Source: Mediterraneibacter gnavus ATCC 29149
GTDB taxonomy: Bacteria > Bacillota > Clostridia > Lachnospirales > Lachnospiraceae
Direction of reading: 5' to 3'
DNA: 64,000 nt
Assembly: GCF_008121495.1 (NCBI RefSeq)
Contig: NZ_CP043051.1
Coordinates: forward strand, 1,939,001-2,003,000
The notes under the pieces are model-generated. The model ran no database searches and had not been told where the DNA came from. It saw only the letters and a program-made list of their open reading frames with translations. Made by a program: the position numbers and the translations under genes. Shown one piece after another: positions 25,459-34,841 of the stretch (its first letter is position 1; every line of letters begins with the position of its first letter).

Positions 25459-26481
25459 ATGAAAAAAGCAATTTCGATGCTGCTTGTAATGGGATTGAGC
25501 GCAGGCCTTCTGGCAGGATGCGGAGCTAAGAGTGTGTCAGGCAGTGAAGAAGCAACGGCAGAGAATCCGATGGTACTGACACTGTCACATGGATTGAGTG
25601 AGACTCATACGGTACATATTGCAATGGAAGAATTTGCAGAAAAAGTAGAAGAACGTACAGACGGCAGAATCAAAGTGGAAATTTTTCCGAACGCCCAGTT
25701 GGGAAGTGAGACAGAATCTATGGAACAACTGACAGCAGGTGTCATTGCCATGACAAAGGTTGCGTCTCCGATTTTGGCAACTTATGAAGAAGGGTATAAT
25801 ACATTCGGACTTCCGTATATTTTTGACGATACCGAGGACTTCTATCATGTAATGGATTCTGATGAGATGCATGATTTCTTCCTTTCTACAGAGGATGAGG
25901 GATTTGTGACACTGACGTATTATACATCTGGAGCACGTTCTTTTTATACAAAAGACAAAGCAATCCGTACACCGGAAGATTTAAAAGGATTAAAAATCCG
26001 TGTACAGGATATGGAGTCCCAGACAGATATGTTGGATGTTATGGGGGGAACGCCGGTTGCAATGTCTTATGGTGATGTGTATACCTCTCTTCAGACGGGG
26101 ATCATTGATGGAACAGAGAACAATGAGACGGCGCTGACAACGGGAAAACATGGAGAGATCTGTAAAGTATATTCCAAAGATGAACATGCGATGATTCCAG
26201 ATGTTATGGTGATGAGCGCAAAGATATGGAATACCATCAGCCCGGAGGATCAGCAGATTATTTTGGAAGCGGCACAGGAGTCTACAGACAGCCATAAGAT
26301 ATTATGGGAAGAAGCGATTAATGATGCGGTCGAGGAAGCGAAGAACGAAATGGGTGTGGAATTTGTAGAGGATGTAGATAAGGATGCATTCCGTGAAGCG
26401 ACCAAAGGAATGATAGAAGATTATTGCGAGCGCTATCCGGGTGTTGCAGAGCTTCTGGATATCATTGAGTCTGTAAAGTAA
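25459..26481 (+). CDS. dctP: TRAP transporter solute-binding lipoprotein (DctP family), second system
   Basis: Signal peptide with lipobox LLAGC (Cys near residue 21), so a lipoprotein tethered outside the membrane, unlike the first system's binding protein. DctP motifs: LSHGLSETHTVHIAMEEFAEKV, NAQLGSETESMEQLTAGVIAM, FGLPYIFDDTEDFYHV, GARSFYT, LKIRVQDMESQTDMLDVMGG and LQTGIIDGTENNE. It lies 20 bases after the first GH31 gene and 12 before dctQ. Confidence 0.93.
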   Translation: MKKAISMLLVMGLSAGLLAGCGAKSVSGSEEATAENPMVLTLSHGLSETHTVHIAMEEFAEKVEERTDGRIKVEIFPNAQLGSETESMEQLTAGVIAMTKVASPILATYEEGYNTFGLPYIFDDTEDFYHVMDSDEMHDFFLSTEDEGFVTLTYYTSGARSFYTKDKAIRTPEDLKGLKIRVQDMESQTDMLDVMGGTPVAMSYGDVYTSLQTGIIDGTENNETALTTGKHGEICKVYSKDEHAMIPDVMVMSAKIWNTISPEDQQIILEAAQESTDSHKILWEEAINDAVEEAKNEMGVEFVEDVDKDAFREATKGMIEDYCERYPGVAELLDIIESVK

Positions 26482-26493
26482 GGAGGGGAAACC

Positions 26494-26997
26494 ATGCAGG
26501 CAACGTTGACAAAGATAAAAAAAGGAATGAATTTTCTGTTATCCAGAATTGCGGCAGTGCTTTTGTCTGCCATGACGCTTCTGGTATTGTATCAGGTATT
26601 TACCCGTTATGTGCTGAACAGCCCGGCGGCATTTACCGAGGAAATCGTGAGGTATCTGTTGATCTGGACTGGATTTATCGGTGCAGCTTATGCGTTCAGT
26701 ACAAGACAGCATATGGCATTGGTACTTGTAAGAGACAGGTTGTCTCCAAATCGAAAGAAAGTACTGATGACAGCGATTGATGTATTGATTCTTGTATTTG
26801 CATTGTTTGTTATTATTATTGGAGGAACTAAACTGGCGCTGAGCGCGGTGAAAGAATATTCTGCACTTCTGGGAATTTCCAGAGGGCTTGTATACAGTAT
26901 GGCTCCGATTTCTGGAGTGTTCATCATTCTCGCGCAGATTATTAACATCTATGAAGATGTTACCGGAAACGTGATTGAAGAAGGAGGAGTAGAGTAA
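26494..26997 (+). CDS. dctQ: TRAP transporter small permease (DctQ family), second system
   Basis: 167 residues, four hydrophobic helices, with FTRYVLNSPAAFTEEIVRYLLIW (in part) and GAAYAFSTRQHMAL. Overlaps the start of dctM by one base. Confidence 0.92.
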   Translation: MQATLTKIKKGMNFLLSRIAAVLLSAMTLLVLYQVFTRYVLNSPAAFTEEIVRYLLIWTGFIGAAYAFSTRQHMALVLVRDRLSPNRKKVLMTAIDVLILVFALFVIIIGGTKLALSAVKEYSALLGISRGLVYSMAPISGVFIILAQIINIYEDVTGNVIEEGGVE

Positions 26998-28298
26998 TGG
27001 ATATTGCCGTAACGACTATACTTTTGTTCGCTGTATTTGGAATTCTTTTGTTCGTGGGATGTCCAATTTCTGTCAGTATCGTAGTTTCATCAATTGTAAC
27101 GGCCTTGTCTTCTCTGTCGTGGGATCAGATTACATTTATCACCATGCAGAAAATGAACGGAGGAGTGGAGAGTTTCTCACTGTTGGCTGTACCGCTGTTT
27201 ATTTTGGCAGGAAATATTATGAACAATGGTGGTATTGCACGCAGACTTGTAAACTTTGCAAAATTATTCTGCGGATGGATACCAGGATCTCTTGCCCAGG
27301 CAAATGTACTTGGAAACATGCTGTTCGGAGCTCTTTCTGGTTCCGCAGTAGCAGCTTCTTCTGCAATGGGAGGATGTATCTACCCAATTCAGAAAGAAGA
27401 AGGTTATGATCCGGCATTTGCAACGGCAGTCAATATTGCTTCTGCACCGACAGGGCTTCTCATTCCGCCGACAAGTGCATTTATCGTATATTCAACCGTA
27501 GCGGGGGGTGTATCCATTTCCGCTCTGTTTATGGCTGGTTATATTCCGGGAATTCTGATGGGGCTGGGAACAATGATTGTTGCCTTTATTTATGCTAAGA
27601 AACACAAATATCCGACAACGGGATTTGTACCGATGAAAGAAGCATTAAAGGTGACATTTGAAGCAATTCCAAGTCTGCTTCTGATTGTGATTGTAATCGG
27701 AGGTATTGTAGGCGGGATCTTTACTGCAACAGAAGGAGCCGGTGTCTGCGTACTGTACTGTTTGATTCTGTCTATTATCTATAAAAGCATTGATATGAAG
27801 TTGTTTATGAAGATTTTGCTGAACAGCGCTGCGACAAGCGGTATCATCCTGTTCCTGATCTCTGCTTCTTCTGCAATGTCATGGGTCATGGCATACTCTG
27901 GAATTCCGGCAGCGATCAGCAGTGGTTTAATGTCCATTACCGACAATAAATACATACTTCTTCTTTTAATGAATATCATTTTGTTAATTGTTGGTATGTT
28001 TATGGACATCACACCGGCAATCCTGATTTTTACACCAATCTTTTTGCCGATTGCAGAGAGTCTTGGGATGTCCTCTATCCAGTTCGGCGTAATGTTGATA
28101 TTCAACATGTGTATGGGAAGTATGACACCGCCGGTAGGTTCGGTATTGTTCGTATCTTGTGGTATTAGTAAGATTACCATTGAGCAGGTGACGAAGACGT
28201 TGCTTCCGTATTTTGCAGTATTGCTTGGAATCCTGCTGGCAGTGACGTATGTTCCGGCATTGTCAATGGGAATTCCGACCTTACTGGGACTTGTATAA
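26997..28298 (+). CDS. dctM: TRAP transporter large permease (DctM family), second system
   Basis: 433 residues with DctM motifs GGVESFSLLAVPLFILAG, MNNGGIARRLVNF, GNMLFGALSGSAVAASSAMGG, PTGLLIPPTSAFIVYS, TATEGAGVCVLYC and MGSMTPPVGSVLFVS. Clearly a paralogue of the DctM at 15.6 kb. A terminator-like hairpin lies between it and the second GH31 gene. Confidence 0.94.
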   Translation: MDIAVTTILLFAVFGILLFVGCPISVSIVVSSIVTALSSLSWDQITFITMQKMNGGVESFSLLAVPLFILAGNIMNNGGIARRLVNFAKLFCGWIPGSLAQANVLGNMLFGALSGSAVAASSAMGGCIYPIQKEEGYDPAFATAVNIASAPTGLLIPPTSAFIVYSTVAGGVSISALFMAGYIPGILMGLGTMIVAFIYAKKHKYPTTGFVPMKEALKVTFEAIPSLLLIVIVIGGIVGGIFTATEGAGVCVLYCLILSIIYKSIDMKLFMKILLNSAATSGIILFLISASSAMSWVMAYSGIPAAISSGLMSITDNKYILLLLMNIILLIVGMFMDITPAILIFTPIFLPIAESLGMSSIQFGVMLIFNMCMGSMTPPVGSVLFVSCGISKITIEQVTKTLLPYFAVLLGILLAVTYVPALSMGIPTLLGLV

Positions 28299-28310
28299 AC
28301 TGATGAGTGA

Positions 28311-28339
28311 AAAAGCCTGATTACCAATCGGGCTTTTTT
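28311..28339 (+). terminator. Intrinsic terminator or attenuator between dctM and the second GH31 gene
   Basis: AAAAGCCTGATT (28311-28322) pairs with AATCGGGCTTTT (28326-28337) around an ACC loop, then more T. It lies only 22 bases before the GH31 start, so read-through probably sets lower expression of the last gene. Confidence 0.8.
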
Positions 28340-28360
28340 AAAAGTGAAAGGAGTGAAATT

Positions 28361-30877
28361 ATGTTACTGAGAAAATTTTGCGGAATAGAGAAAACAGATA
28401 ACGGATATTTGATTCATGGAGATGCAGGGGATATCAAGTTGGTATTTATGACCGATGATATCATCCGGATCCGGGTATCTTTTGATCGCAAATTCAAGGA
28501 GGCTTCTTATGCACTTGTTACAACTGCGTGGGAGGATGAGCTGGATGAACTGTTTCAAGAGGAACGCACCCGGATTCAGGCGAAAGATGTTGTATGCGAA
28601 GAAAAGGAAGATGCGCTGATATTTCATACAACTGCATTGAAACTTGTTATGAAAAAGCAGCCGATTCAGTTTCTTTTGTATGATGTGGAAGGAAAGCTGA
28701 TCTATAATGATCTGAAGGAGCGCGCATTTGATCAGGATCAGCTTGGAAGGGTGACACATTATTCAGAGATTCATGCGGACACAGATCATTTCTATGGATT
28801 CGGAGAAAAGACTGGGCATCTGGATAAGAAAGGACGTCATTTGAGAATGTCACCGAAGGATGCCATTGGGGCAGATCCGGAATTTGGGGAGCCGTTGTAC
28901 AAACATGTTCCATTTTATATTCGTGTCAATGAAGAAAATCTTCATGCGCTGGGATTGTTTTACAATAATTCCTATGACGCTGTATTTGATATGGGAAATG
29001 AGCGAAGCGGATATTGGGACAGTTACTGTTATTATCAGGCGGATGGCGGAGATATCGACTTGTTTCTGATCAACGGTCCGAAGATGGCTTCCGTTTTGGA
29101 ACGTTATACCTATCTGACCGGGCGGCAGGCAATGCCGACGAAGCAGTCTCTCGGATACACAGCTTCTACGATGTATTACGCAGAGTTGGAACAGAATTGT
29201 GACGAAGAGATTTACAAAGTCATTCAGAAACATTTTGATGAGAAGATTTATATTGATAATTTCTGGCTGGCAAGCGGATACTCTTCAGGAGAAGAAGACA
29301 ACCTGCGTTACGTATTTAACTGGAATAAGAAGAGATTCCCGGACCCGGAAGGATTCTTTGAGAAGATGGAGCAGGAGATGGGCATCAATGTGATTCCGAA
29401 CATGAAGCCGGGGATCCTGAAAAACCATCCTTACAGAAAAGTGTTTGAACAGTATGATGCATTTGTGAAGACCCCAGACAAAGCGGAAGATTATGTAGGA
29501 CGATGGTGGGGTGGTGAAGGACGATTTGTAGACTTCACGAAGAAAGCCGGACGTGATGCCTGGAAAGAATTGCTGAAGAAGAATCTGATGGCGAAAGGAA
29601 TGCGGACTGTCTGGAACGATAACTGTGAGTATGATGGAGTAGAAGACAGAAATGCCTACTGCGATCATGAAGGTATGGGCGGTACTATGGCGGAATTGAA
29701 GATCATTCAGTCTAATATGATGGCATATACCGGAAAAGAGGCATTAAAAGAAGTATATCCAAAAGCGAGACCTTACATTATCAATCGTGCCGGTTATGCC
29801 GGAATCCAGCGTTACGCGCAAGTTTGGGCAGGAGACAACTTAACAGACTGGAGAACCGTGAAATTCAACATTGCTACCATTATGGGCATGGGATTGTCCG
29901 GAATGTCCAATGCAGGATGTGATATCGGTGGGTTTGCAGGACCGGCGCCGGGAGGGGAATTATTGCTTCGCTGGATCCAGAACGGTATCTTCCAGCCTAG
30001 GTTCTGTATTAATTCTGCCAACAATGACAATACCGTAACCCAGCCGTGGATGTATGAAGAAAATCTGCCGTATGTACAGGCTGCATATGCACAGCGTTAT
30101 CGTATGATTCCGTATCTTTATTCCGTAATGAGAGAGTCTCATGAGAATGGAATGCCGGTGATGCGTCCGTTGTTCCTGGAGTTTCCAGAGGATGTGAAGT
30201 GTTATCGTGATCAGAATCTGACCTTTATGTTTGGACCGTCTGTGCTGGTTGCAAATGTGGTTGAAAAAGGCGCGATTACAAGGACGATTTATCTGCCAAA
30301 GGGAACGACATGGTATGATATGAATGACAACTTCAAAGCATACGAAGGAGGTCAGACAATTGAACTTCCGGTAGATTTAAGCTCAATTCCGATGTTCTTA
30401 AGAGGTTCCGCTGTCTATATGACAACGGAAGATATCCATCATATCGCAAAAGATACGATGAAAGCACTGGATTTGTTCGTAAGCTGCGAAGAGGATGCAG
30501 AATTTACATATTATGATGATGATGGATGGTCAAAAGAGTACGAGGAAGGCAATTTTGCAGAGACAAAGATAAGTGTCAAGGCAGGCGACAGAAAGCAGAT
30601 CCATTTTCATAAGAATGGTTTTTATCAGGAAAGCTGGGAGAATTTGAATTTAAATGTGGTAAGTAAGGAAAAAGGCGCTTACTGGGTAAGTGTGGACGGA
30701 GAGAAGATTCCGCGCTTCTTGATCCGTGATGCCTTTGATGAAGCAGAGACAGGCTGGTATTATGATATGTCAGACCGGATTGTCAAAGTGAAGTGTAAAA
30801 AGCCGCAGAAGGATGATTTTGAAATTGTCGTAAGCTGCGAGAAGTTTGACCTGATTGGAATGGAAAATGAAATATAA
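28361..30877 (+). CDS. GH31 family glycosidase (second paralogue)
   Basis: 838 residues, the same architecture as the GH31 protein at 22.9 kb: YGFGEKTGHLDK, nucleophile in RTVWNDNCEYDG near residue 419, acid region AGIQRYAQVWAGDNLTDW, GLSGMSNAGCDIGGF and NGIFQPRFCINSANNDNT. No signal peptide. Start 28361 is chosen because AAAGGAG precedes it; the longer frame would begin before the terminator hairpin. The two enzymes probably act on the same or linked oligosaccharides imported by the TRAP system between them. Exact specificity is unknown. Confidence 0.9.
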   Translation: MLLRKFCGIEKTDNGYLIHGDAGDIKLVFMTDDIIRIRVSFDRKFKEASYALVTTAWEDELDELFQEERTRIQAKDVVCEEKEDALIFHTTALKLVMKKQPIQFLLYDVEGKLIYNDLKERAFDQDQLGRVTHYSEIHADTDHFYGFGEKTGHLDKKGRHLRMSPKDAIGADPEFGEPLYKHVPFYIRVNEENLHALGLFYNNSYDAVFDMGNERSGYWDSYCYYQADGGDIDLFLINGPKMASVLERYTYLTGRQAMPTKQSLGYTASTMYYAELEQNCDEEIYKVIQKHFDEKIYIDNFWLASGYSSGEEDNLRYVFNWNKKRFPDPEGFFEKMEQEMGINVIPNMKPGILKNHPYRKVFEQYDAFVKTPDKAEDYVGRWWGGEGRFVDFTKKAGRDAWKELLKKNLMAKGMRTVWNDNCEYDGVEDRNAYCDHEGMGGTMAELKIIQSNMMAYTGKEALKEVYPKARPYIINRAGYAGIQRYAQVWAGDNLTDWRTVKFNIATIMGMGLSGMSNAGCDIGGFAGPAPGGELLLRWIQNGIFQPRFCINSANNDNTVTQPWMYEENLPYVQAAYAQRYRMIPYLYSVMRESHENGMPVMRPLFLEFPEDVKCYRDQNLTFMFGPSVLVANVVEKGAITRTIYLPKGTTWYDMNDNFKAYEGGQTIELPVDLSSIPMFLRGSAVYMTTEDIHHIAKDTMKALDLFVSCEEDAEFTYYDDDGWSKEYEEGNFAETKISVKAGDRKQIHFHKNGFYQESWENLNLNVVSKEKGAYWVSVDGEKIPRFLIRDAFDEAETGWYYDMSDRIVKVKCKKPQKDDFEIVVSCEKFDLIGMENEI

Positions 30878-30906
30878 GTAATGCTGCTTAAAGTTGCATA
30901 AGATGA

Positions 30907-30955
30907 GGGTATCGCTTGATCATTTAACTTGGGGATCGAGCGATGCCCTGTTTAT
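30907..30955 (+). terminator. Intrinsic terminator of the GH31-TRAP operon
   Basis: GGGTATCGCTTGATC (30907-30921) pairs with GATCGAGCGATGCCC (30934-30948), with two wobble pairs, followed by TGTTTATAT. Confidence 0.75.
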
Positions 30956-31002
30956 ATATGAAGAAAATTTAGACGGATTCTTTTGTCTTGGTGTATCAAA
31001 AC

Positions 31003-31263
31003 TTATTCAGATTCTTTTAGTTCTGGATGTAATTTTGCAAAAATGGCATCCTCATTGTAATCAGGTGCAGATTGAACTGCAATGTTGTAGACCGGCTGAA
31101 TGACAGAGATATCCTCCTCCAACATTTCTGCAATTTCAGCTAAGGGAATCTGTTTTTGTATTTTTTTACAGACCTGAGTGATTAACCGCAGCGTGGATCC
31201 TTCTTCTTTACTTATCCTCCGTGTTTCTTGTACATCATATGCTTCAAAGCTGTCAAATAACAT
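31003..31263 (-). CDS. Small protein resembling the C-terminal tail of Rpn-type recombination nucleases
   Basis: 86 residues from the ATG at 31263, which has GGAGGG about 6 bases upstream. The segment STLRLITQVCKKIQKQIPLAEIAEMLEEDISVI is like the helical C-terminal tail of Rpn/PD-(D/E)XK recombination-promoting nuclease (transposase_31) proteins, whose catalytic part is missing here. It starts 17 bases after the PHP gene, so it is translated with it. It could be a free-standing small protein or a relic. Confidence 0.5.
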   Translation of the reverse strand: MLFDSFEAYDVQETRRISKEEGSTLRLITQVCKKIQKQIPLAEIAEMLEEDISVIQPVYNIAVQSAPDYNEDAIFAKLHPELKESE

Positions 31264-31280
31264 ATCAAAATCCCTCCGTT

Positions 31281-32018
31281 TTATTTGATCTGTAAAGTGT
31301 TCCATTTTTCAAGCCAGCTCAAAAATTCGCCGGACGAGCGGTTTAAGATCAGTTCCTCCGGAAATTCAGCGATGCGGATCAGTTCCATTGCATGATCAAA
31401 ATTTCCGATATGTCCGGTTCCGTGACTGTCACTGGACAACAGGATTGGATAGTGGAAATGTTTGCACAGGTTGAGCAGCATCATATCGTTAAAACGGGTA
31501 TCGCCCCGGTAGCCGTCCGGGCGCAGTGAGCTGTCATTGAGTTCCAGAATGACATGATATTCCATTGCAGCTTCTACCAGTGCAAGGTAGTCTACTGGGA
31601 ATTTTACATCATCACAATGTCCGATGATTCGTACATATGGTTTTTTCATTGCTTCTATATAAGAACGTGTATTTTCTTCCTTTGATCCGGGGCGCTTAGC
31701 AGGGCGGTGCAGGCTGGCGATCACATAATCCAGGTGCTTTAAAATTTCATCCTCAAGATCCAGTTTTCCGTGATTGTCTAAAATACTGACCTCGGCACCG
31801 TACAGCATGCGGATTCCCATCCGGTTTTTAGGTGCATAAGTAAGATTTCGGAAATATGCAGGTTTTCCGCCGCCAAGTGTGGCAGGACCATGGTCCGAAA
31901 TTCCGAGCATATTTAAATGCTGTGTACGTGCAGTTTTGACCATATCTGTGATCGTGGCAGCTGAACCATGTCCGCTGGCGATTGTATGAGTATGGATATC
32001 AAATTCAAAATGTGACAT
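31281..32018 (-). CDS. PHP-family phosphatase/phosphoesterase (YcdX type)
   Basis: PHP-domain metallohydrolase: FDIHTHTIASGHGSAATITDM at the start (metal His pair), GISDHGPA, YGAEVSIL, VIASLHRPAK, IGHCDD, ILELNDSS and SSDSHGTGHIGN. These metal ligands match the YcdX group of trinuclear zinc phosphoesterases. Start 32018 is an ATG with GGAAAGGTGG upstream; the longer frame would begin with GTG. The substrate is not known. It reads away from the microcompartment locus. Confidence 0.87.
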   Translation of the reverse strand: MSHFEFDIHTHTIASGHGSAATITDMVKTARTQHLNMLGISDHGPATLGGGKPAYFRNLTYAPKNRMGIRMLYGAEVSILDNHGKLDLEDEILKHLDYVIASLHRPAKRPGSKEENTRSYIEAMKKPYVRIIGHCDDVKFPVDYLALVEAAMEYHVILELNDSSLRPDGYRGDTRFNDMMLLNLCKHFHYPILLSSDSHGTGHIGNFDHAMELIRIAEFPEELILNRSSGEFLSWLEKWNTLQIK

Positions 32019-32103
32019 GAAAAGTCCCACCTTTCCAGATTTCTGTTTCCAGTATGATGGATTTCTGCAGTTTTGTCAATGCGCTGAGGTGTGGTTTTTT
32101 AAT

Positions 32104-32122
32104 AAAAACAACAAAAACCACA
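32104..32122. promoter_or_regulatory. 19-bp element shared by both BMC promoters, copy 1 (candidate DeoR operator)
   Basis: AAAAACAACAAAAACCACA. It matches 18 of 19 bases of the element at 35641-35659. Its complement (GTTTTTGTTGTTTTT) has the T/G-rich repeat form seen in operators of DeoR-family sugar repressors, and a DeoR gene lies in the same locus at 44342. Position is about 60 bases upstream of the -35 box. Confidence 0.5.
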
Positions 32123-32185
32123 TAAAATAAATTCTGATTTATTTTGATTTAAAGGATAAAGACGGGAAATGATATTGTAGTTTTG

Positions 32186-32214
32186 TTGACTTCTGCTGTT
32201 GTGTAAAGTATAAT
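32186..32214 (+). promoter_or_regulatory. Promoter of the glycyl radical enzyme gene
   Basis: TTGACT (32186-32191), 17-base spacer, TATAAT (32209-32214). The predicted start is near 32221, leaving a leader of about 65 bases. The spacer contains CTGTTGTG, which also occurs at the second BMC promoter. Confidence 0.7.
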
Positions 32215-32285
32215 GACGTTAACTGGATAGAGAGAGGGTTTCTTTAGAAAGTTAATACGAATATGAGAAAGGAGCAACAAGGCAG

Positions 32286-34817
32286 ATGGGATTGTATAAT
32301 TATGACAGCACTGAGATTCCAAAGTCAGACAGAATTCCGAAGCTGGTAGAAAATCTGTATGCAAAGATGCCTGAGATTGAGTCTGCAAGAGCAATTTTGA
32401 TCACGGAATCTTACAGACAAACAGAGAATGAGCCGATGGTGATCCGCAGAGCAAAAGCATTTGCACACATTCTTGAGAATATTCCGATCGTCATCCGTGA
32501 CCTGGAACTGATTGTGGGAAGCACAACAATCGCACCGAGAGGATGTCAGACCTATCCGGAATTTTCTTATGAATGGCTGGAAGCAGAGTTTGATACTGTG
32601 GAGACAAGAAGTGCGGATCCGTTCTATATTTCAGAAAAGACAAAGCAGGAGTTAAAAGAAGCCAATGCTTACTGGAAAGGAAAAACGACCAGCGAACTGG
32701 CCACTTCTTACATGGAACCGGAGACACTGCTGGCAATGGAACACAATATCTTCACCCCCGGAAATTATTTCTACAATGGTGTGGGACATGTGACCGTAAA
32801 ATACGGCGAGGTGCTTGCAATCGGATTTTCCGGAATCAAGGCAAAAGCACAGGCAGAGCTTGATAAGCTGTGTCTGGCAGATGGAGATTATCAAAAGAAG
32901 TCCCGTTTTCTGGAGGCAGTGATGATCAGCTGTGATGCAGCCATCGAATATGCCAGAAGATATGCAAGACTGGCTTTGAAAGAAGCAGAAGAATGCACAG
33001 ATCCTGTTCGGAAAAGAGAATTGCTTCAGATTGCTCAGAATTGTGCAAATGTTCCGGAAAAAGGTGCCACAGGATTTTATGAAGCCTGCCAGTCTTTCTG
33101 GTTTGTGCAGCAGCTTCTGCAGATTGAGTCCAGCGGACATTCGATCTCACCGGGAAGATTTGACCAGTACATGTATCCTTATTATCAGAAGGACATGGAG
33201 AGCGGCAAGATCACAAGAGAGTTTGCGCAGGAACTGATGGATTGTATCTGGGTAAAACTCAATGATCTGAACAAGTGCAGAGATGCAGCGTCAGCGGAAG
33301 GGTTTGCAGGTTACAGTCTGTTCCAGAACCTGATTGCCGGAGGACAGAATGAAGAAGGAATTGATGTGACGAATGACCTTTCCTTTATGAGCATTCAGGC
33401 ATCCATGCATGTATTTCTTCCGCAGCCGTCACTTTCTGTGCGGGTATGGAACGGAACACCACACGAATTCCTGATCAGGGCAGCAGAGTTGACAAGAACC
33501 GGAATCGGACTTCCGGCATATTACAATGATGAAGTGATCATACCGTCTCTGATGAGCAGAGGACTGACTCTGCGGGATGCAAGAGATTATAACATCATTG
33601 GATGTGTGGAACCACAGAAGTCCGGTAAGACAGAAGGATGGCATGATGCGGCGTTTTTCAATATGTGCCGTCCGCTGGAGCTGGTATTTTCTAATGGAAT
33701 GGACAAAGGTGTCCGCATCGGTCCGGCAACAGGTAATGTGGAGGACATGACGACATTTGAACAGTTCTATGATGCATATAAAAAGCAGATGGATTATGCG
33801 ATCCAGCTTTTGGTCAATGCTGATAATGCCATAGATATGGCGCATGCAGAGCGATGTCCGCTTCCGTTTTTGTCGTCCATGGTGGATGACTGTATGAAAG
33901 TCGGAAAGACAGTGCAGGAAGGTGGAGCTGTCTACAACTTTACCGGTCCGCAGGGATTTGGGGTTGCCAATATGGCAGATTCCCTCTATTCGGTAAAAAC
34001 ACTTGTCTATGATGAGAAGAAGATCACGATGGGAGAACTCAAAGAAGCGCTTGCAACAAATTATGGCAAGGGACTTGGAGCGGAAGATGTGGCCGCCATG
34101 ACGGCTAAGATTGCGAATGAGCTTAAAGAAGCCGGAAAGACGATCGGTGAAAAAGAGGTCGCTGCAATTTTAAATACTGTAGTTGCGGCATCCGAAGCAC
34201 CGGAAGTAAAGGCAAACGGGGAAAGAATCCTGAAGCTGATCGAAGAAGTGCCGAAATTCGGAAATGATATTCCGGAAGTAGATGCATTTGCAAGAGATGT
34301 TGCCTACACCTATACAGAACCTCTTCAGAATTACAAAAATCCGAGAGGCGGTTCCTTCCAGGCGGGGCTTTATCCGGTATCCGCCAATGTACCGCTCGGT
34401 GCACAGACGGGAGCGACTCCGGATGGACGTCTGGCATATCAGCCGGTGGCCGATGGTGTGTCTCCGTCTGCAGGAAAAGATGTCAATGGTCCGACAGCGG
34501 CTGCGAACTCTGTTTCCAGACTGGATCATTACATTGCATCAAACGGTACCTTATTTAATCAGAAATTCCATCCTTCTGCACTCAGCGGAAGAAATGGACT
34601 GGAGAACTTTGTAGGGCTGATCCGTTCTTACTTTGATCAGAAGGGAAGCCATATGCAGTTTAATGTTGTCAGCAGAGAGACACTTCTGGATGCGCAGAAA
34701 CATCCGGAACAGTACAAGCACCTGGTCGTACGTGTGGCAGGCTACAGCGCATTGTTCACAACACTGTCCAAGTCACTGCAGGATGACATCATCCGCAGAA
34801 CAGAGCAGGGATTTTAG
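32286..34817 (+). CDS. B12-independent (glycyl radical) 1,2-propanediol dehydratase
   Basis: Dehydrates (S)-1,2-propanediol to propionaldehyde by radical chemistry. The 843-residue pyruvate formate-lyase-like protein has the active-site Cys440 in YNIIGCVEPQKSGKTEGWHD and the glycyl radical site Gly819 in VRVAGYSALF. CVEP, rather than the CVEG of choline lyases, points to diol or glycerol dehydratase. No clear encapsulation peptide is seen at either end, so entry into the shell may need partner contacts. First gene of the locus, with its own promoter; the activase follows 24 bases later. Confidence 0.93.
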   Translation: MGLYNYDSTEIPKSDRIPKLVENLYAKMPEIESARAILITESYRQTENEPMVIRRAKAFAHILENIPIVIRDLELIVGSTTIAPRGCQTYPEFSYEWLEAEFDTVETRSADPFYISEKTKQELKEANAYWKGKTTSELATSYMEPETLLAMEHNIFTPGNYFYNGVGHVTVKYGEVLAIGFSGIKAKAQAELDKLCLADGDYQKKSRFLEAVMISCDAAIEYARRYARLALKEAEECTDPVRKRELLQIAQNCANVPEKGATGFYEACQSFWFVQQLLQIESSGHSISPGRFDQYMYPYYQKDMESGKITREFAQELMDCIWVKLNDLNKCRDAASAEGFAGYSLFQNLIAGGQNEEGIDVTNDLSFMSIQASMHVFLPQPSLSVRVWNGTPHEFLIRAAELTRTGIGLPAYYNDEVIIPSLMSRGLTLRDARDYNIIGCVEPQKSGKTEGWHDAAFFNMCRPLELVFSNGMDKGVRIGPATGNVEDMTTFEQFYDAYKKQMDYAIQLLVNADNAIDMAHAERCPLPFLSSMVDDCMKVGKTVQEGGAVYNFTGPQGFGVANMADSLYSVKTLVYDEKKITMGELKEALATNYGKGLGAEDVAAMTAKIANELKEAGKTIGEKEVAAILNTVVAASEAPEVKANGERILKLIEEVPKFGNDIPEVDAFARDVAYTYTEPLQNYKNPRGGSFQAGLYPVSANVPLGAQTGATPDGRLAYQPVADGVSPSAGKDVNGPTAAANSVSRLDHYIASNGTLFNQKFHPSALSGRNGLENFVGLIRSYFDQKGSHMQFNVVSRETLLDAQKHPEQYKHLVVRVAGYSALFTTLSKSLQDDIIRRTEQGF

Positions 34818-34841
34818 GATACAGGCAGAAAGGTGTGCGAC

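Noticed and set aside
28307-28360. Upstream start for the second GH31 gene
   Set aside because: It would place the start codon before the terminator hairpin; AAAGGAG precedes the ATG at 28361.
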